A stretch of 24,472 bases of DNA, taken from positions 18,367 through 42,838 of the forward strand of contig DUGD01000050.1 of assembly GCA_013331575.1 (NCBI GenBank), given 5' to 3'. Below, piece after piece: positions 8,011-14,309 of this stretch (position 1 is the first letter of the stretch; each line of letters opens with the position of its first letter). This stretch comes from Candidatus Woesearchaeota archaeon. Its GTDB lineage: Archaea > Nanobdellota > Nanobdellia > Woesearchaeales > UBA525. The position numbers and the translations under genes are program-made. The notes beneath the pieces were generated by a model. The model saw only the letters and a list, made by a program, of their open reading frames with translations. It was not told the DNA's origin and searched no databases.

Positions 8011-8700
8011 TTATGCCTTTTGCGGATTGCGGTCATAATCTCTGTATCGTAGAAGGGTGCGTCTGATGTGCGCGGCCTGTGCGTCGAGGACGGTCTTTTC
8101 GAGTTGAGAGTTCGGCGTCGCCAGCTCTATCTTCTTCGTGTAGTTCCGTAGGTCTGAGAATGCGTCCTTGAACATCGACGATATCGTTCCCTCTCGCGTT
8201 ATGAATTCGCGTATCTCGGCGCGTAATGCCCTCGTCTCCAGAAGGATGTCGTAGACGTTATCGGAGAGTGACTGGATGTTGCTCTTATCGATGCGTGTTC
8301 CATCCGGTAGGTCGATGCCTGCGTAGAAATCGTGCGCGTGTTGGTGCTCGTGACCGAATAGTACCGTCTGGAACGTCTTCTCTCGCATTCTATCGAATGC
8401 CCTACTGTTCACGACGACGATGGCAGGGGTCTTCGTGCCGACGATATCGCCCGGCACGAATGCGTACATGTAGTGCGCGTTGTTCTTGGGGTCGTGAAGC
8501 ACAACATCGCGGTAGATCTCGCGGTCGTGCTTGCGATCATGCCCGGGAAGGACTTTGCGTATGTACTCTCGGACTGCATCGTGCTTCCTATCGTAGATTA
8601 TGCGATCGATCGCCTGACGAGGGTGCGCACGCAAAAGCTCGTCAAGATAGGCTTGTCGTCGAGTAGGTTGCTCTGCCGCTTCACGGTACGGTATCGCCAT
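8011..8700 (-). CDS. HExxH-motif metalloprotease-like protein
   Basis: The 229-residue soluble protein carries HEHQH (117-121), an HExxH zinc-binding motif inside a predicted helix (FGHEHQHAHDF). Glu155 in ILLETRALRAE lies 34 residues downstream and is a plausible third ligand, as in gluzincins and ImmA/IrrE-like peptidases. No signal peptide or membrane segment is seen, so it is probably cytoplasmic. The N-terminal half is rich in charged residues and the C-terminal part is helical. I do not recognise the exact family. The start at 8700 is supported by AAAGGAA a few bases upstream and by a TATA-like TAAAATA about 45 bases upstream. It is followed closely by the Mrp-like ATPase. Protease activity is inferred from the motif only. 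Confidence 0.7.
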   Translation of the reverse strand: MAIPYREAAEQPTRRQAYLDELLRAHPRQAIDRIIYDRKHDAVREYIRKVLPGHDRKHDREIYRDVVLHDPKNNAHYMYAFVPGDIVGTKTPAIVVVNSRAFDRMREKTFQTVLFGHEHQHAHDFYAGIDLPDGTRIDKSNIQSLSDNVYDILLETRALRAEIREFITREGTISSMFKDAFSDLRNYTKKIELATPNSQLEKTVLDAQAAHIRRTLLRYRDYDRNPQKA

Positions 8701-8745
8701 CCACGTTCCTTTGTCTCTCAGAGTGGACTCATTATTATGTGTAGC

Positions 8746-8752
8746 TATTTTA
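8746..8752 (-). promoter_or_regulatory. TATA box of the HExxH gene
   Basis: TAAAATA on the - strand lies 45 bases before the ATG at 8700. That predicts a leader of about 20 bases containing the AAAGGAA ribosome-binding site. The same arrangement (44 bases plus Shine-Dalgarno) is seen for the hypothetical gene starting at 12721. Confidence 0.4.
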
Positions 8753-8760
8753 TCGCATGT

Positions 8761-8966
8761 CTTCGTACCGGCTCTGAGGCAATAGATGCCTTTGTTGCGG
8801 CCATAGTCACCTCATTCCTTGGTTTGTCTACTGCGTAGCCAAACCTTGGTGCGTATCCAGACTGTCGTCATGGCCGCAGCCGACGACAGTCGCACATGGA
8901 CTACCGTCACAGATGCACCGCCGCAACACGCAAATAATAATGATTTGCCTCAGAGCCCTTTGTACC
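8761..8966. mobile_element. MITE-like element with 13-bp terminal inverted repeats and direct-repeat flanks
   Basis: GGCTCTGAGGCAA (8770-8782) is repeated exactly as its reverse complement TTGCCTCAGAGCC (8945-8957), bounding a 188-bp segment. Immediately outside lie CTTCGTACC (8761-8769) and CTTTGTACC (8958-8966), a 9-bp direct repeat with one mismatch that looks like a target-site duplication. No transposase or other credible gene lies inside. Internally there are further stems: TGTTGCGG (8793-8800) with CCGCAACA (8921-8928); GGTTTG and CTAC paired with GTAG and CAAACC (8821-8845); and a perfect 10-bp hairpin GACTGTCGTC/GACGACAGTC (8860-8891). It is either a non-autonomous transposable element or a structured RNA gene. 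Confidence 0.55.
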
Positions 8967-9108
8967 GCTCCGTTACACCTTTTTCTGCGTTGATTCATCG
9001 TTCTTTTGTCTTATGACTCACGTTTTGTAACGACAACCCTTCTTAGTAACCACTATATAATAGTCATAATCAATAATGTTTAAATATCCGTTGTCGATTG
9101 CCAGATGC
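8967..9108 (+). promoter_or_regulatory. Promoter region of the glycosyltransferase-like gene
   Basis: TTTAAATA (9079-9086) lies 22 bases before the ATG at 9109, fitting a leaderless transcript. Upstream, ACTATATAATAGT (9052-9064) is a palindrome with a 3-base centre. Together with the preceding TAACC it matches the motif upstream of the kinase operon. The remaining bases of the region show nothing else. Confidence 0.6.
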
Positions 9109-10272
9109 ATGCCTGCACCAAAGAATCCCGCGAAAAAGCCCCGCGTAGAACTCTACGCCCGGGAACTCGCCGATCTCTATGGCCTGCTGACGCTCCACGA
9201 TTACCTCGCTTCCCGGGAACAGGATGTCGAATTCGTCTTCAGAGCAGACTTGGGCTTCCCGCGATACCGAGAACTGCTGTGCGATCGCCCTAGCATCGAC
9301 CGTTACGCCGACTTCAACATGCAAGGCGACCTCCTTCCCGATCCGACGCTCATCATCACTCCGTACTCCGATCTGGTGCCTAGTCTGGACACTGAGATGA
9401 GGTTCTACTTCGATATCGCGATACTCAAAAACGCGGTGATGCCGCAAGCACCGGATGCGAAAACGCTCCTTCGCGAGCAGCACGGTATCGCATCGGACCG
9501 CCCGGTGCTCTTGCTCGCAAGACCTGAGCAGGAAGAGGCGCTTGCGAATAACGTCGCGAAAGCGCTGCGTAATGACGCGCGTGTGATCCTGTATGGAGAT
9601 GCCGATTACACGCCGCCGCGCGATGTCAGGCGCAACTGCGAGGTCATCTACGGCCATGGTCTGCTCGCCGAGATGTACGCGCTCGCGGACGCCGCTATCG
9701 ATTGCCATATGCTCGCGCCCATGAACCGGTCATTGCATAATTTCGTCGAGGCCACCGCGGGCGGCCCGCTCTTTGCCATCGCTCCCACGCATGGCGGAGG
9801 ACAGTACGGTTATCGCGATCTCATCACCGCAGGGGCTATCCGTGAATTCCAGACCGTCCCCGATCTTATCGGCGCCTTACGCACGTACGTCAACGATTCG
9901 TCGGATGCGTTGAAGATCGCGGCGCGACGGACGGCGCACCTCGTGGGGACGCGCGATCGATATCTCCCTGTCGCTCATGCGGTGATGCGCAACCTCCTGG
10001 GCCGCAAGACCAAGGTGCCCGCAAGCGACCTGGAGGCGGGAGTGTGCTCTATGTCTCCGACCGTCACAGTCTTGCACTCGGAGAGCGGATGGCGACGGTT
10101 CGAGGCATTCGATCGGCAGATCGATCTTTCGATGATACATCGACGTAATCCTTTCTCGGCGTATTGGATACCGCGATTCGGTGTCGCTTCCAGCAAACAC
10201 CCGGACAAGCATTCGTCTACTATGATCATGCCGTCCGCGAAAGCGAGTTGGCCTGTGATACAGAACGCTTAG
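9109..10272 (+). CDS. GT-B-type glycosyltransferase-like protein, Kdo-transferase-like C-terminal half
   Basis: This 387-residue soluble protein has a Rossmann-type C-terminal half. It contains RPVLLLARPEQEE (131-143), ARVILYGDADY (157-167) and EVIYGHGLLAEMYALADAAID (178-198). These are followed by SLHNFVEATAGGPLFAIAPTHGG (208-230), which aligns in pattern with the nucleotide-sugar-binding end of GT30-type (WaaA/Kdo transferase) enzymes. The N-terminal half is shorter than in those enzymes and is poorly recognisable. Typical GT30 enzymes are over 400 residues and act in lipopolysaccharide synthesis, which archaea lack, so the substrate must differ. The ATG at 9109 is preferred over the in-frame ATG at 9076, because a TATA box (TTTAAATA) overlaps the first codons of the longer version and sits 22 bases before 9109. 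It stands alone downstream of the MITE-like element. Confidence 0.6.
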   Translation: MPAPKNPAKKPRVELYARELADLYGLLTLHDYLASREQDVEFVFRADLGFPRYRELLCDRPSIDRYADFNMQGDLLPDPTLIITPYSDLVPSLDTEMRFYFDIAILKNAVMPQAPDAKTLLREQHGIASDRPVLLLARPEQEEALANNVAKALRNDARVILYGDADYTPPRDVRRNCEVIYGHGLLAEMYALADAAIDCHMLAPMNRSLHNFVEATAGGPLFAIAPTHGGGQYGYRDLITAGAIREFQTVPDLIGALRTYVNDSSDALKIAARRTAHLVGTRDRYLPVAHAVMRNLLGRKTKVPASDLEAGVCSMSPTVTVLHSESGWRRFEAFDRQIDLSMIHRRNPFSAYWIPRFGVASSKHPDKHSSTMIMPSAKASWPVIQNA

Positions 10273-10302
10273 TTGTTTCTGCGATATCGGTCTTTTAATT
10301 TA

Positions 10303-10545
10303 GGAGTACCTCGTGCTTCAGCTCGAGGGTGAACGCGAAGGAGAGCAAAGCTCTCCTTGCGCAAGAAATCTCTGATTTCTTCGCGCCTTGGAGTATATCC
10401 AGAAATCGTGCCGATTCGCTCGGAAGCAGCGGCTTCCGGCGCCCCGACAACAAGTTGTCGTGGGTATGCAGGCACGATTTCGTATGTTCACGGAACGGAG
10501 TGAGTTAAATGCTCCGCGTTCATCGAGTTGAGTAAATGATACTCC
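10303..10545. ncRNA. Candidate structured RNA or palindromic element with nine nested helices
   Basis: No protein-coding sense is visible, but the whole segment folds without conflicts. P1 is 10303-10308 with 10540-10545, P2 is 10318-10326 with 10523-10531 (one G-U pair), and P3 is 10329-10334 with 10486-10491. H1 is AAGGAGAGC/GCTCTCCTT (10338-10358, loop AAA). H2 is 10359-10386 (AAGAAATC/GATTTCTT plus GCGC/GCGC). P4 is AAATCGTGCC/GGCACGATTT (10403-10412 with 10471-10480), enclosing H3 (10421-10438) and H4 (10442-10464). H5 is 10493-10521. I do not recognise known RNase P, SRP or riboswitch signatures. The strand is unknown, and a cruciform-forming repeat insertion is an alternative. Confidence 0.45.
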
Positions 10546-10549
10546 AGCT

Positions 10550-10795
10550 TTGGTCCGGGAGGATTCATCTGAGATATTAGCAAGGGTAACTGTTGTCGAT
10601 GAGCGAACGTTACTCCCCTATCTTTCTCAGGCAAAGGACGTGGTTGTCTCGTTTGACCCAAAAGACGCTGCGTTCGTTGCCTGCGCGCTCGCGACAAGAA
10701 GTGTTGTATGGAGCGATGATGGACCACTGCATGACAAACAGAATGTAATAAAGGTACTCAACACAGCAGAGATGCTGGAGCTAATCAGTCAATAA
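10550..10795 (+). pseudogene. C-terminal half of a PIN-domain (VapC-like) toxin
   Basis: About 80 residues remain. FDPKDAAFVACAL (35-47) and SVVWSDDGPLHDKQ (51-64), followed by VIKVLNTAEML, match the second half of PIN domains, including two of the four acidic metal ligands (Asp39, Asp56). The N-terminal half with the first Asp is missing. An in-frame TGA lies at 10529-10531, and the preceding 240 bases form the multi-helix element. No convincing start codon or ribosome-binding site is present; TTG at 10550 is only the first possible codon. The 3' end runs 11 bases into the convergent top6A stop. It is most likely a decayed toxin gene, broken by or next to the structured element. Confidence 0.65.
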
Positions 10796-11891
10796 ACTCT
10801 TGGTTCTTGATCTTCTCCGGGAGGTAGACATCAGAAATGAATGTGATTCCTCGAGAAGAGAGCGACTGGATTTCTACTTTCGCCCCGGCGGTCTTCATGG
10901 CCTTGAACTGCTTCTGCCACTCCTTGTGGTCCTTGAACCAGTCGTACTCCGCCATCTGCTTGAGGCGCGCGATGTCCTGCTCCGTCAGTTTGATGTAGTG
11001 GCGCTCCAGTTTGTACTTGAGCACGTCGTCGCATGTCACGCCGAGATACCTGACGTCGCTTATCGCGAGCTCGTCGCTCATGTGCGCGAGCGAGATCGAG
11101 CCGTACTTCAAGACGGAGTAGATGTAGATACCCCACGGGTCGTTGTCCGTAAGGACGTAGATGGGGAGCTTGTGCTCGTTGGCCAGACGCTGTAGTAGTC
11201 GCCGGACGCCTCGCGTCGACTGGCCCTGCGAGCACATGATGATGCAGTTCTGCTTCTGCCAGAACTTGTCCTCGTGGAGGCGCTCCCACACGGCCGCCTT
11301 CTCCATGTAGATGATGTATTTTGCGTCTATCTTCTTGAACAGGATGTTCTCGACATTCGATGGGATGGACCAGCCGCCGGAGCCGAGTTTCGACCAGTCG
11401 ATGGTGTCGCCGGAATCCTCGACGATGACCTTGCCCGCGACCGAGCCCATCTTGTTCGCGTTGATGTTGAGCTGCTCGCGCGTGAACTCGGTGATGAGCT
11501 CGAGGTCCTCGATGGCCTTGTCGCTCTCCGTCTGCTCGTCGACCACGTTGGTCTTCGAGCCGGGGATCGTGCGCTTCGCCATGTAGAAGACGTCTCGGAG
11601 TGAAGCGTGCTTGTTGATGTCGAGGAGCGATTTGGAGATGGCGGCGACCTCGATGGTCTGCAGGAATTTCTTCGCGTGCGCCACGTTGAAGAACGCGCGC
11701 TCGGAGGTCTTGTCGCCGATGCCGAGCTTCTCGGTCTTCTTGTCGTACACGACGTTCGAGAGGCCTCGGACGGAGAGCTCGATGGTCGGCTGCTCGCCTT
11801 TCTCTATCTGATCGGTGACATGCTCGCCTAGTTTCACGAGCTTGTCCTTCGGCCCCGATGCCGTGTCGACTTTCTTCGGTTCCTTAACCAC
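10785..11891 (-). CDS. top6A: DNA topoisomerase VI subunit A
   Basis: This 368-residue protein is the Spo11-like DNA-cleaving subunit of type IIB topoisomerase, which forms an A2B2 complex that relaxes and decatenates DNA. The 5Y-CAP domain contains SLRDVFYM with the catalytic Tyr103 (RxxxY pattern). The Toprim domain has YMEK (Glu197) and LTDNDPWG (Asp249, Asp251) as metal ligands. The length is normal. The start codon is GTG (11891-11889). A palindromic TATA box TTTATAAA (11914-11921) ends 22 bases upstream, so the transcript is probably leaderless and no Shine-Dalgarno is seen. The partner gene top6B lies about 2.4 kb upstream on the same strand, not adjacent as in many archaea. Confidence 0.95.
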   Translation of the reverse strand: MVKEPKKVDTASGPKDKLVKLGEHVTDQIEKGEQPTIELSVRGLSNVVYDKKTEKLGIGDKTSERAFFNVAHAKKFLQTIEVAAISKSLLDINKHASLRDVFYMAKRTIPGSKTNVVDEQTESDKAIEDLELITEFTREQLNINANKMGSVAGKVIVEDSGDTIDWSKLGSGGWSIPSNVENILFKKIDAKYIIYMEKAAVWERLHEDKFWQKQNCIIMCSQGQSTRGVRRLLQRLANEHKLPIYVLTDNDPWGIYIYSVLKYGSISLAHMSDELAISDVRYLGVTCDDVLKYKLERHYIKLTEQDIARLKQMAEYDWFKDHKEWQKQFKAMKTAGAKVEIQSLSSRGITFISDVYLPEKIKNQEFID

Positions 11892-11913
11892 GGGAAATCT
11901 GGAACGAGGACGG

Positions 11914-11921
11914 TTTATAAA
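11914..11921 (-). promoter_or_regulatory. TATA box of top6A
   Basis: TTTATAAA ends 22 bases before the GTG start at 11891, predicting leaderless transcription. The same spacing is seen for the glycosyltransferase-like gene. Confidence 0.6.
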
Positions 11922-11966
11922 ATTTTGGGCGAGAGCACTGTGATGTGTAGGAGAAAAGATGTTAAG

Positions 11967-11972
11967 AAAAAA
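11967..11972 (-). terminator. T-run terminator of the hypothetical gene ending at 11990
   Basis: Six T on the - strand lie 18 bases after the stop codon of the gene and before the top6A TATA box. A short T-run is sufficient for archaeal RNA polymerase termination; no hairpin is evident. Confidence 0.4.
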
Positions 11973-11989
11973 GGAGTTTAGTTGAGATT

Positions 11990-12721
11990 TTAGCGCACCG
12001 GACGGACGCGGCCGTGGTTGATGAGGTCGTCGACGGCGATCAGGTTGCCGATCCTGCCGAAGTCGAGGAAGCCGCCGACGCTCAAACGCCGGATTTCAAC
12101 GTGATTCTCCGGTATGCCATTAAAGTCCCTGATGCTATAGACTCGTCCCTTGGCATGGCCTTTCTTTCGAATGGTTTGCGCGTTTATTTCACTCGTCAAC
12201 GGCAATGCTGCCTTGATGATTGCGTTGCATCCATATTCGCTCATGGCGTTTTCTTGCGGTGTGGTTGACAATGTGATCGTCTCGAGCGGTGCTGGTACGA
12301 TGCGATTGTTCTTCTCTGCGCGTTTGAGCGCGGCACGCACATCCGCGTCTTTGCTTGAGATTGTCCAACGCTTACCTTGCGCATGCGTATCATATCCTTT
12401 TTGCGCGCGAGCGATGACAAGACCATTCTCATCATCATCGAACGCCATATGCCACACACCGTCATTCTTTACGTACAAGACTGTGGTGCCAGAAACATGA
12501 TACTTCATCGCTTCAGTCTCTTCAGATGTGCCGATTGCTGCCTTACGGAACGCGATAATTTCATCGCCTGTCGGCATACGGAATCCTCGGCCGTACTCTT
12601 TGCAGAACTTGATTGCCGCAGGCTGGGCAAGCCATGCATAGCTACTCGCACCATAGGCGCGGTTCTCGAAACCGGGCGTGTCGATGCTATATTGCGGTTG
12701 TGAAACAAGCGTTATTGCCAT
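11990..12721 (-). CDS. Hypothetical protein (243 aa)
   Basis: I do not recognise this protein. It is soluble, with no signal peptide or membrane segment. The N-terminal third contains GRGFRMPTGDEIIAFRKAAIG (about 44-64), a pattern reminiscent of short conserved blocks in archaeal hypotheticals. The middle VLYVKNDGVWHMAFDDDENGLVIARA looks like a beta hairpin of a WD/sheet-like fold. The C-terminal part has GRVYSIRDFNGIPENHVEIRRLSVGGFLDFGRIGNLIAVDD. The gene is monocistronic: a TATA box TTTAAATA (12773 to 12766) lies 44 bases before the ATG, leaving a short leader with the Shine-Dalgarno GAGGA 6 bases before the start. It diverges from the vapBC pair. The same ACTA-TAGT motif as at the kinase and glycosyltransferase promoters lies upstream of its TATA box. 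Confidence 0.75.
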   Translation of the reverse strand: MAITLVSQPQYSIDTPGFENRAYGASSYAWLAQPAAIKFCKEYGRGFRMPTGDEIIAFRKAAIGTSEETEAMKYHVSGTTVLYVKNDGVWHMAFDDDENGLVIARAQKGYDTHAQGKRWTISSKDADVRAALKRAEKNNRIVPAPLETITLSTTPQENAMSEYGCNAIIKAALPLTSEINAQTIRKKGHAKGRVYSIRDFNGIPENHVEIRRLSVGGFLDFGRIGNLIAVDDLINHGRVRPVR

Positions 12722-12765
12722 GAGTATTCCTCGGTAAGGATTTTGTTTGATGGGGCGTTCCGTAC

Positions 12766-12804
12766 TATTTAAATATTGTTATTTTATCACTATTATTGAG
12801 TAGT
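12766..12804 (-). promoter_or_regulatory. Promoter of the 12721 gene with ACTA-TAGT motif
   Basis: The TATA box TTTAAATA (12773 to 12766) and the inverted motif ACTACTCAATAATAGT (12804 to 12789) lie upstream of the gene. The motif shares ACTACTCAATA with the kinase operon promoter. Confidence 0.5.
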
Positions 12805-12829
12805 TAATTTCTCGTGTAATGAGGTGATT

Positions 12830-12881
12830 TTCCGTTTCTATCGGAATATTTCCGATTAGCTATCGGAAAAGTATTTAAATA
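12830..12881 (+). promoter_or_regulatory. vapBC promoter with alternating TTCCG/CGGAA half-sites
   Basis: Half-sites alternate as TTCCG (12830-12834), CGGAA (12842-12846), TTCCG (12850-12854) and CGGAA (12864-12868). The middle pair forms TCGGAA-TAT-TTCCGA. The TATA box TTTAAATA follows at 12874-12881, 20 bases before ATG 12902 and 23 before ATG 12905. Toxin-antitoxin operons are commonly autorepressed by antitoxin binding to such inverted repeats next to the promoter; VapB binding here is inferred. Confidence 0.6.
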
Positions 12882-12901
12882 TCATCGTCTTAACATACTG
12901 T

Positions 12902-13162
12902 ATGATGCAGCTCAATATAAGCAAACGAGGTGAGATAGTTATTCCGAAGAAAATCCGGGAGCATCTTGGTATTACGCACGCGAGAACCGTGGTGGTTGAC
13001 ATCAAGGATGACGCTTTAGAGCTACGTCCGGCAATCGACGTGGTCAAACTAGCCGCGGAGCGTGCGAAACGTATACAACTCGACGTGTCGAAGATCAAGA
13101 TGGGCAATGATTTCTATGAAGAAGAATTCGATAAGAAGTGGGCGCATGTATCTCGACGCTAA
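12902..13162 (+). CDS. AbrB-type antitoxin (VapB-like)
   Basis: The 86-residue protein starts with LNISKRGEIVIPKKIREHLGI, the classic swapped-hairpin AbrB/SpoVT DNA-binding domain. This is followed by VVVDIKDDALELRPA, and its charged C-terminal tail (about 50-86) probably wraps the toxin. It should bind its own promoter and neutralise the adjacent PIN ribonuclease. The start is at 12902 or the immediately following ATG at 12905. A TATA box 20-23 bases upstream makes the transcript leaderless. The toxin gene begins inside its 3' end (17-base overlap), which enforces coupled translation. The pair is intact, in contrast to the toxin remnant at 10550. Confidence 0.9.
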   Translation: MMQLNISKRGEIVIPKKIREHLGITHARTVVVDIKDDALELRPAIDVVKLAAERAKRIQLDVSKIKMGNDFYEEEFDKKWAHVSRR

Positions 13163-13538
13163 TTTTTTCATCTACCTACACACTGAAGAATCCGCGCAAG
13201 GTCTTGCCGCTCGGACAATACTCAGTCGTATCGTCAAAGGTGAATTAGCGTTCACCTCAGTATTGACCTTGGACGAGGTGATGTGGGTTTTCCGTAAGCT
13301 CGGCAGGAGAGGAGAACTTGCCGGTATACTGGAAGAGACATACGCGACACAGAACCTCGAAGTCTTACCTGTGAGTTCCTCCATCCCGCTCGCGGCGCTT
13401 GATCTCATGGAGAAACACAATCTCAAGCCGCGTGACGCTTTCCACGTCGCAATCATGAAGGAGAAAGGCATCAAGACGATTGTCAGCACCGACGCCGATT
13501 TCGACAAGGTGCCTAGTATCAAGCGTCTGAAGTTCTAA
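13146..13538 (+). CDS. vapC: PIN-domain ribonuclease toxin (VapC)
   Basis: The 130-residue PIN domain keeps all four acidic metal ligands: Asp4 (YLDANFFIYL), Glu44 (LTLDEVMW), Asp98 (KPRDAFHVA) and Asp116 (VSTDADFD). The ATG at 13146 is chosen because MYLDAN is the usual PIN N-terminus; the frame is open further upstream only because it overlaps the antitoxin gene. VapC toxins cleave tRNA or rRNA and stop translation when the antitoxin is lost. It overlaps vapB by 17 bases and its stop is 9 bases from the convergent hydrolase gene. Function as an active toxin is likely; the RNA target is unknown. Confidence 0.9.
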   Translation: MYLDANFFIYLHTEESAQGLAARTILSRIVKGELAFTSVLTLDEVMWVFRKLGRRGELAGILEETYATQNLEVLPVSSSIPLAALDLMEKHNLKPRDAFHVAIMKEKGIKTIVSTDADFDKVPSIKRLKF

Positions 13539-13547
13539 AGAATATCC

Positions 13548-14126
13548 TTATCGTGCCATGTCTATTATCTCTTTGAGCGCTATGGGGAGTTTCTTCACGC
13601 CCGCTTCATCGTCGAAGTGTCCTTTGTTCTTCTCTATGATGATATGCGATCCTATAACTTTCTTGAACACGAGAGAGTTCGCCTGGAGGGGGATTGCGGG
13701 GTCGTTGTCCGAGAATATCGCAGTAGAGCACACCATGCTCCTTCTCGCAGTCTCGAAATCGACCGGGTCGAGGCACCATTTCGCGGCGGTGCGTCGTGAT
13801 GCGGCGTCCGGTGTGCTTTCGCTGTTGAGTGTGAACCATCCGGCGACGAACACGGCTCCGCCGCAGCGATCCTGCTGGCCCATGAGGTAACGGATGATGG
13901 TTTGGCAGCCGATGCTGTGCCCGACGAAGTATGTATCCGCATCTATCTCTTTGACCTGTTTCTTGAGGTGTGATACCCACGCGTTGATCTTCGGGTTCTT
14001 CGGGTCGGGCATCTTCGGCGTTATGACGGTGAATTTCCGTTTCTGCAGCTCGCTCTTGAGCCATGGGATCCATGCGTCTCGTGGGCTGCCGTCCCATCCG
14101 TGGATGATGAATACTCGTTTCGTCAT
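13548..14126 (-). CDS. Alpha/beta hydrolase, RBBP9/YdeN type
   Basis: The 192-residue protein opens with KRVFIIHGWDGSPRDAWIPWLKSEL, typical of RBBP9/YdeN serine hydrolases. The nucleophile elbow is GHSIG (Ser71). SDNDP (Asp142) and KGHFDDEAG (His170) complete the catalytic triad. Length and motif order fit the family, whose natural substrates are mostly undefined. The ATG at 14126 gives the usual short N-terminus; a longer reading from 14165 would add 13 residues that match nothing. An AAGGCG purine stretch precedes the start. The gene lies downstream of top6B, separated by an inverted-repeat region, and converges with vapC. Confidence 0.85.
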   Translation of the reverse strand: MTKRVFIIHGWDGSPRDAWIPWLKSELQKRKFTVITPKMPDPKNPKINAWVSHLKKQVKEIDADTYFVGHSIGCQTIIRYLMGQQDRCGGAVFVAGWFTLNSESTPDAASRRTAAKWCLDPVDFETARRSMVCSTAIFSDNDPAIPLQANSLVFKKVIGSHIIIEKNKGHFDDEAGVKKLPIALKEIIDMAR

Positions 14127-14144
14127 GTGTTCGCCTTTTTTCTC

Positions 14145-14283
14145 GTGCCGCCAGCGACTCGTCACCTCGACTTCGTCTAGGTTCCTCGTCCGGGGCTCGC
14201 CTGTTTTCAGTTCTTCGCTTTTGCGTTTGCTTTTTGCCGCTCGCCCCTTCAGGCTGGCGGCACTCGTTGATTGTGATTTTTTT
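14145..14283. other. Inverted-repeat region, candidate small RNA
   Basis: GTGCCGCCAGC (14145-14155) pairs perfectly with GCTGGCGGCAC (14253-14263), enclosing about 97 bases. Nested inside are ACCT-GAC/GTC-AGGT (14164-14182, triloop TTC), GGGGC/GCCCC (14192-14196 with 14243-14247), and short hairpins CTG/CAG and CGC/GCG with four-base T loops on the + strand. Seven T at 14277-14283 would terminate a + strand transcript. No flanking duplication is seen. It sits between top6B and the hydrolase gene. It may be a + strand small RNA or a structured intercistronic region of the - strand transcript. Confidence 0.35.
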
Positions 14284-14309
14284 GTGGATGTGATGTGTGT
14301 TTTGTTTAA

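Noticed and set aside
8819-9016. 65-codon frame inside and beyond the MITE-like element
   Set aside because: It crosses the terminal inverted repeat and the direct repeat, has no ribosome-binding site and no recognisable motif.
10269-10475. 68-codon - strand frame across the multi-helix segment
   Set aside because: It spans palindromic hairpins, so the sequence is explained by base pairing; there is no start signal.
14145-14263. C/D box small RNA
   Set aside because: CTGA and GTGACGA-like boxes are visible on the - strand, but in the wrong order for a C/D guide, and guide spacing is not met.
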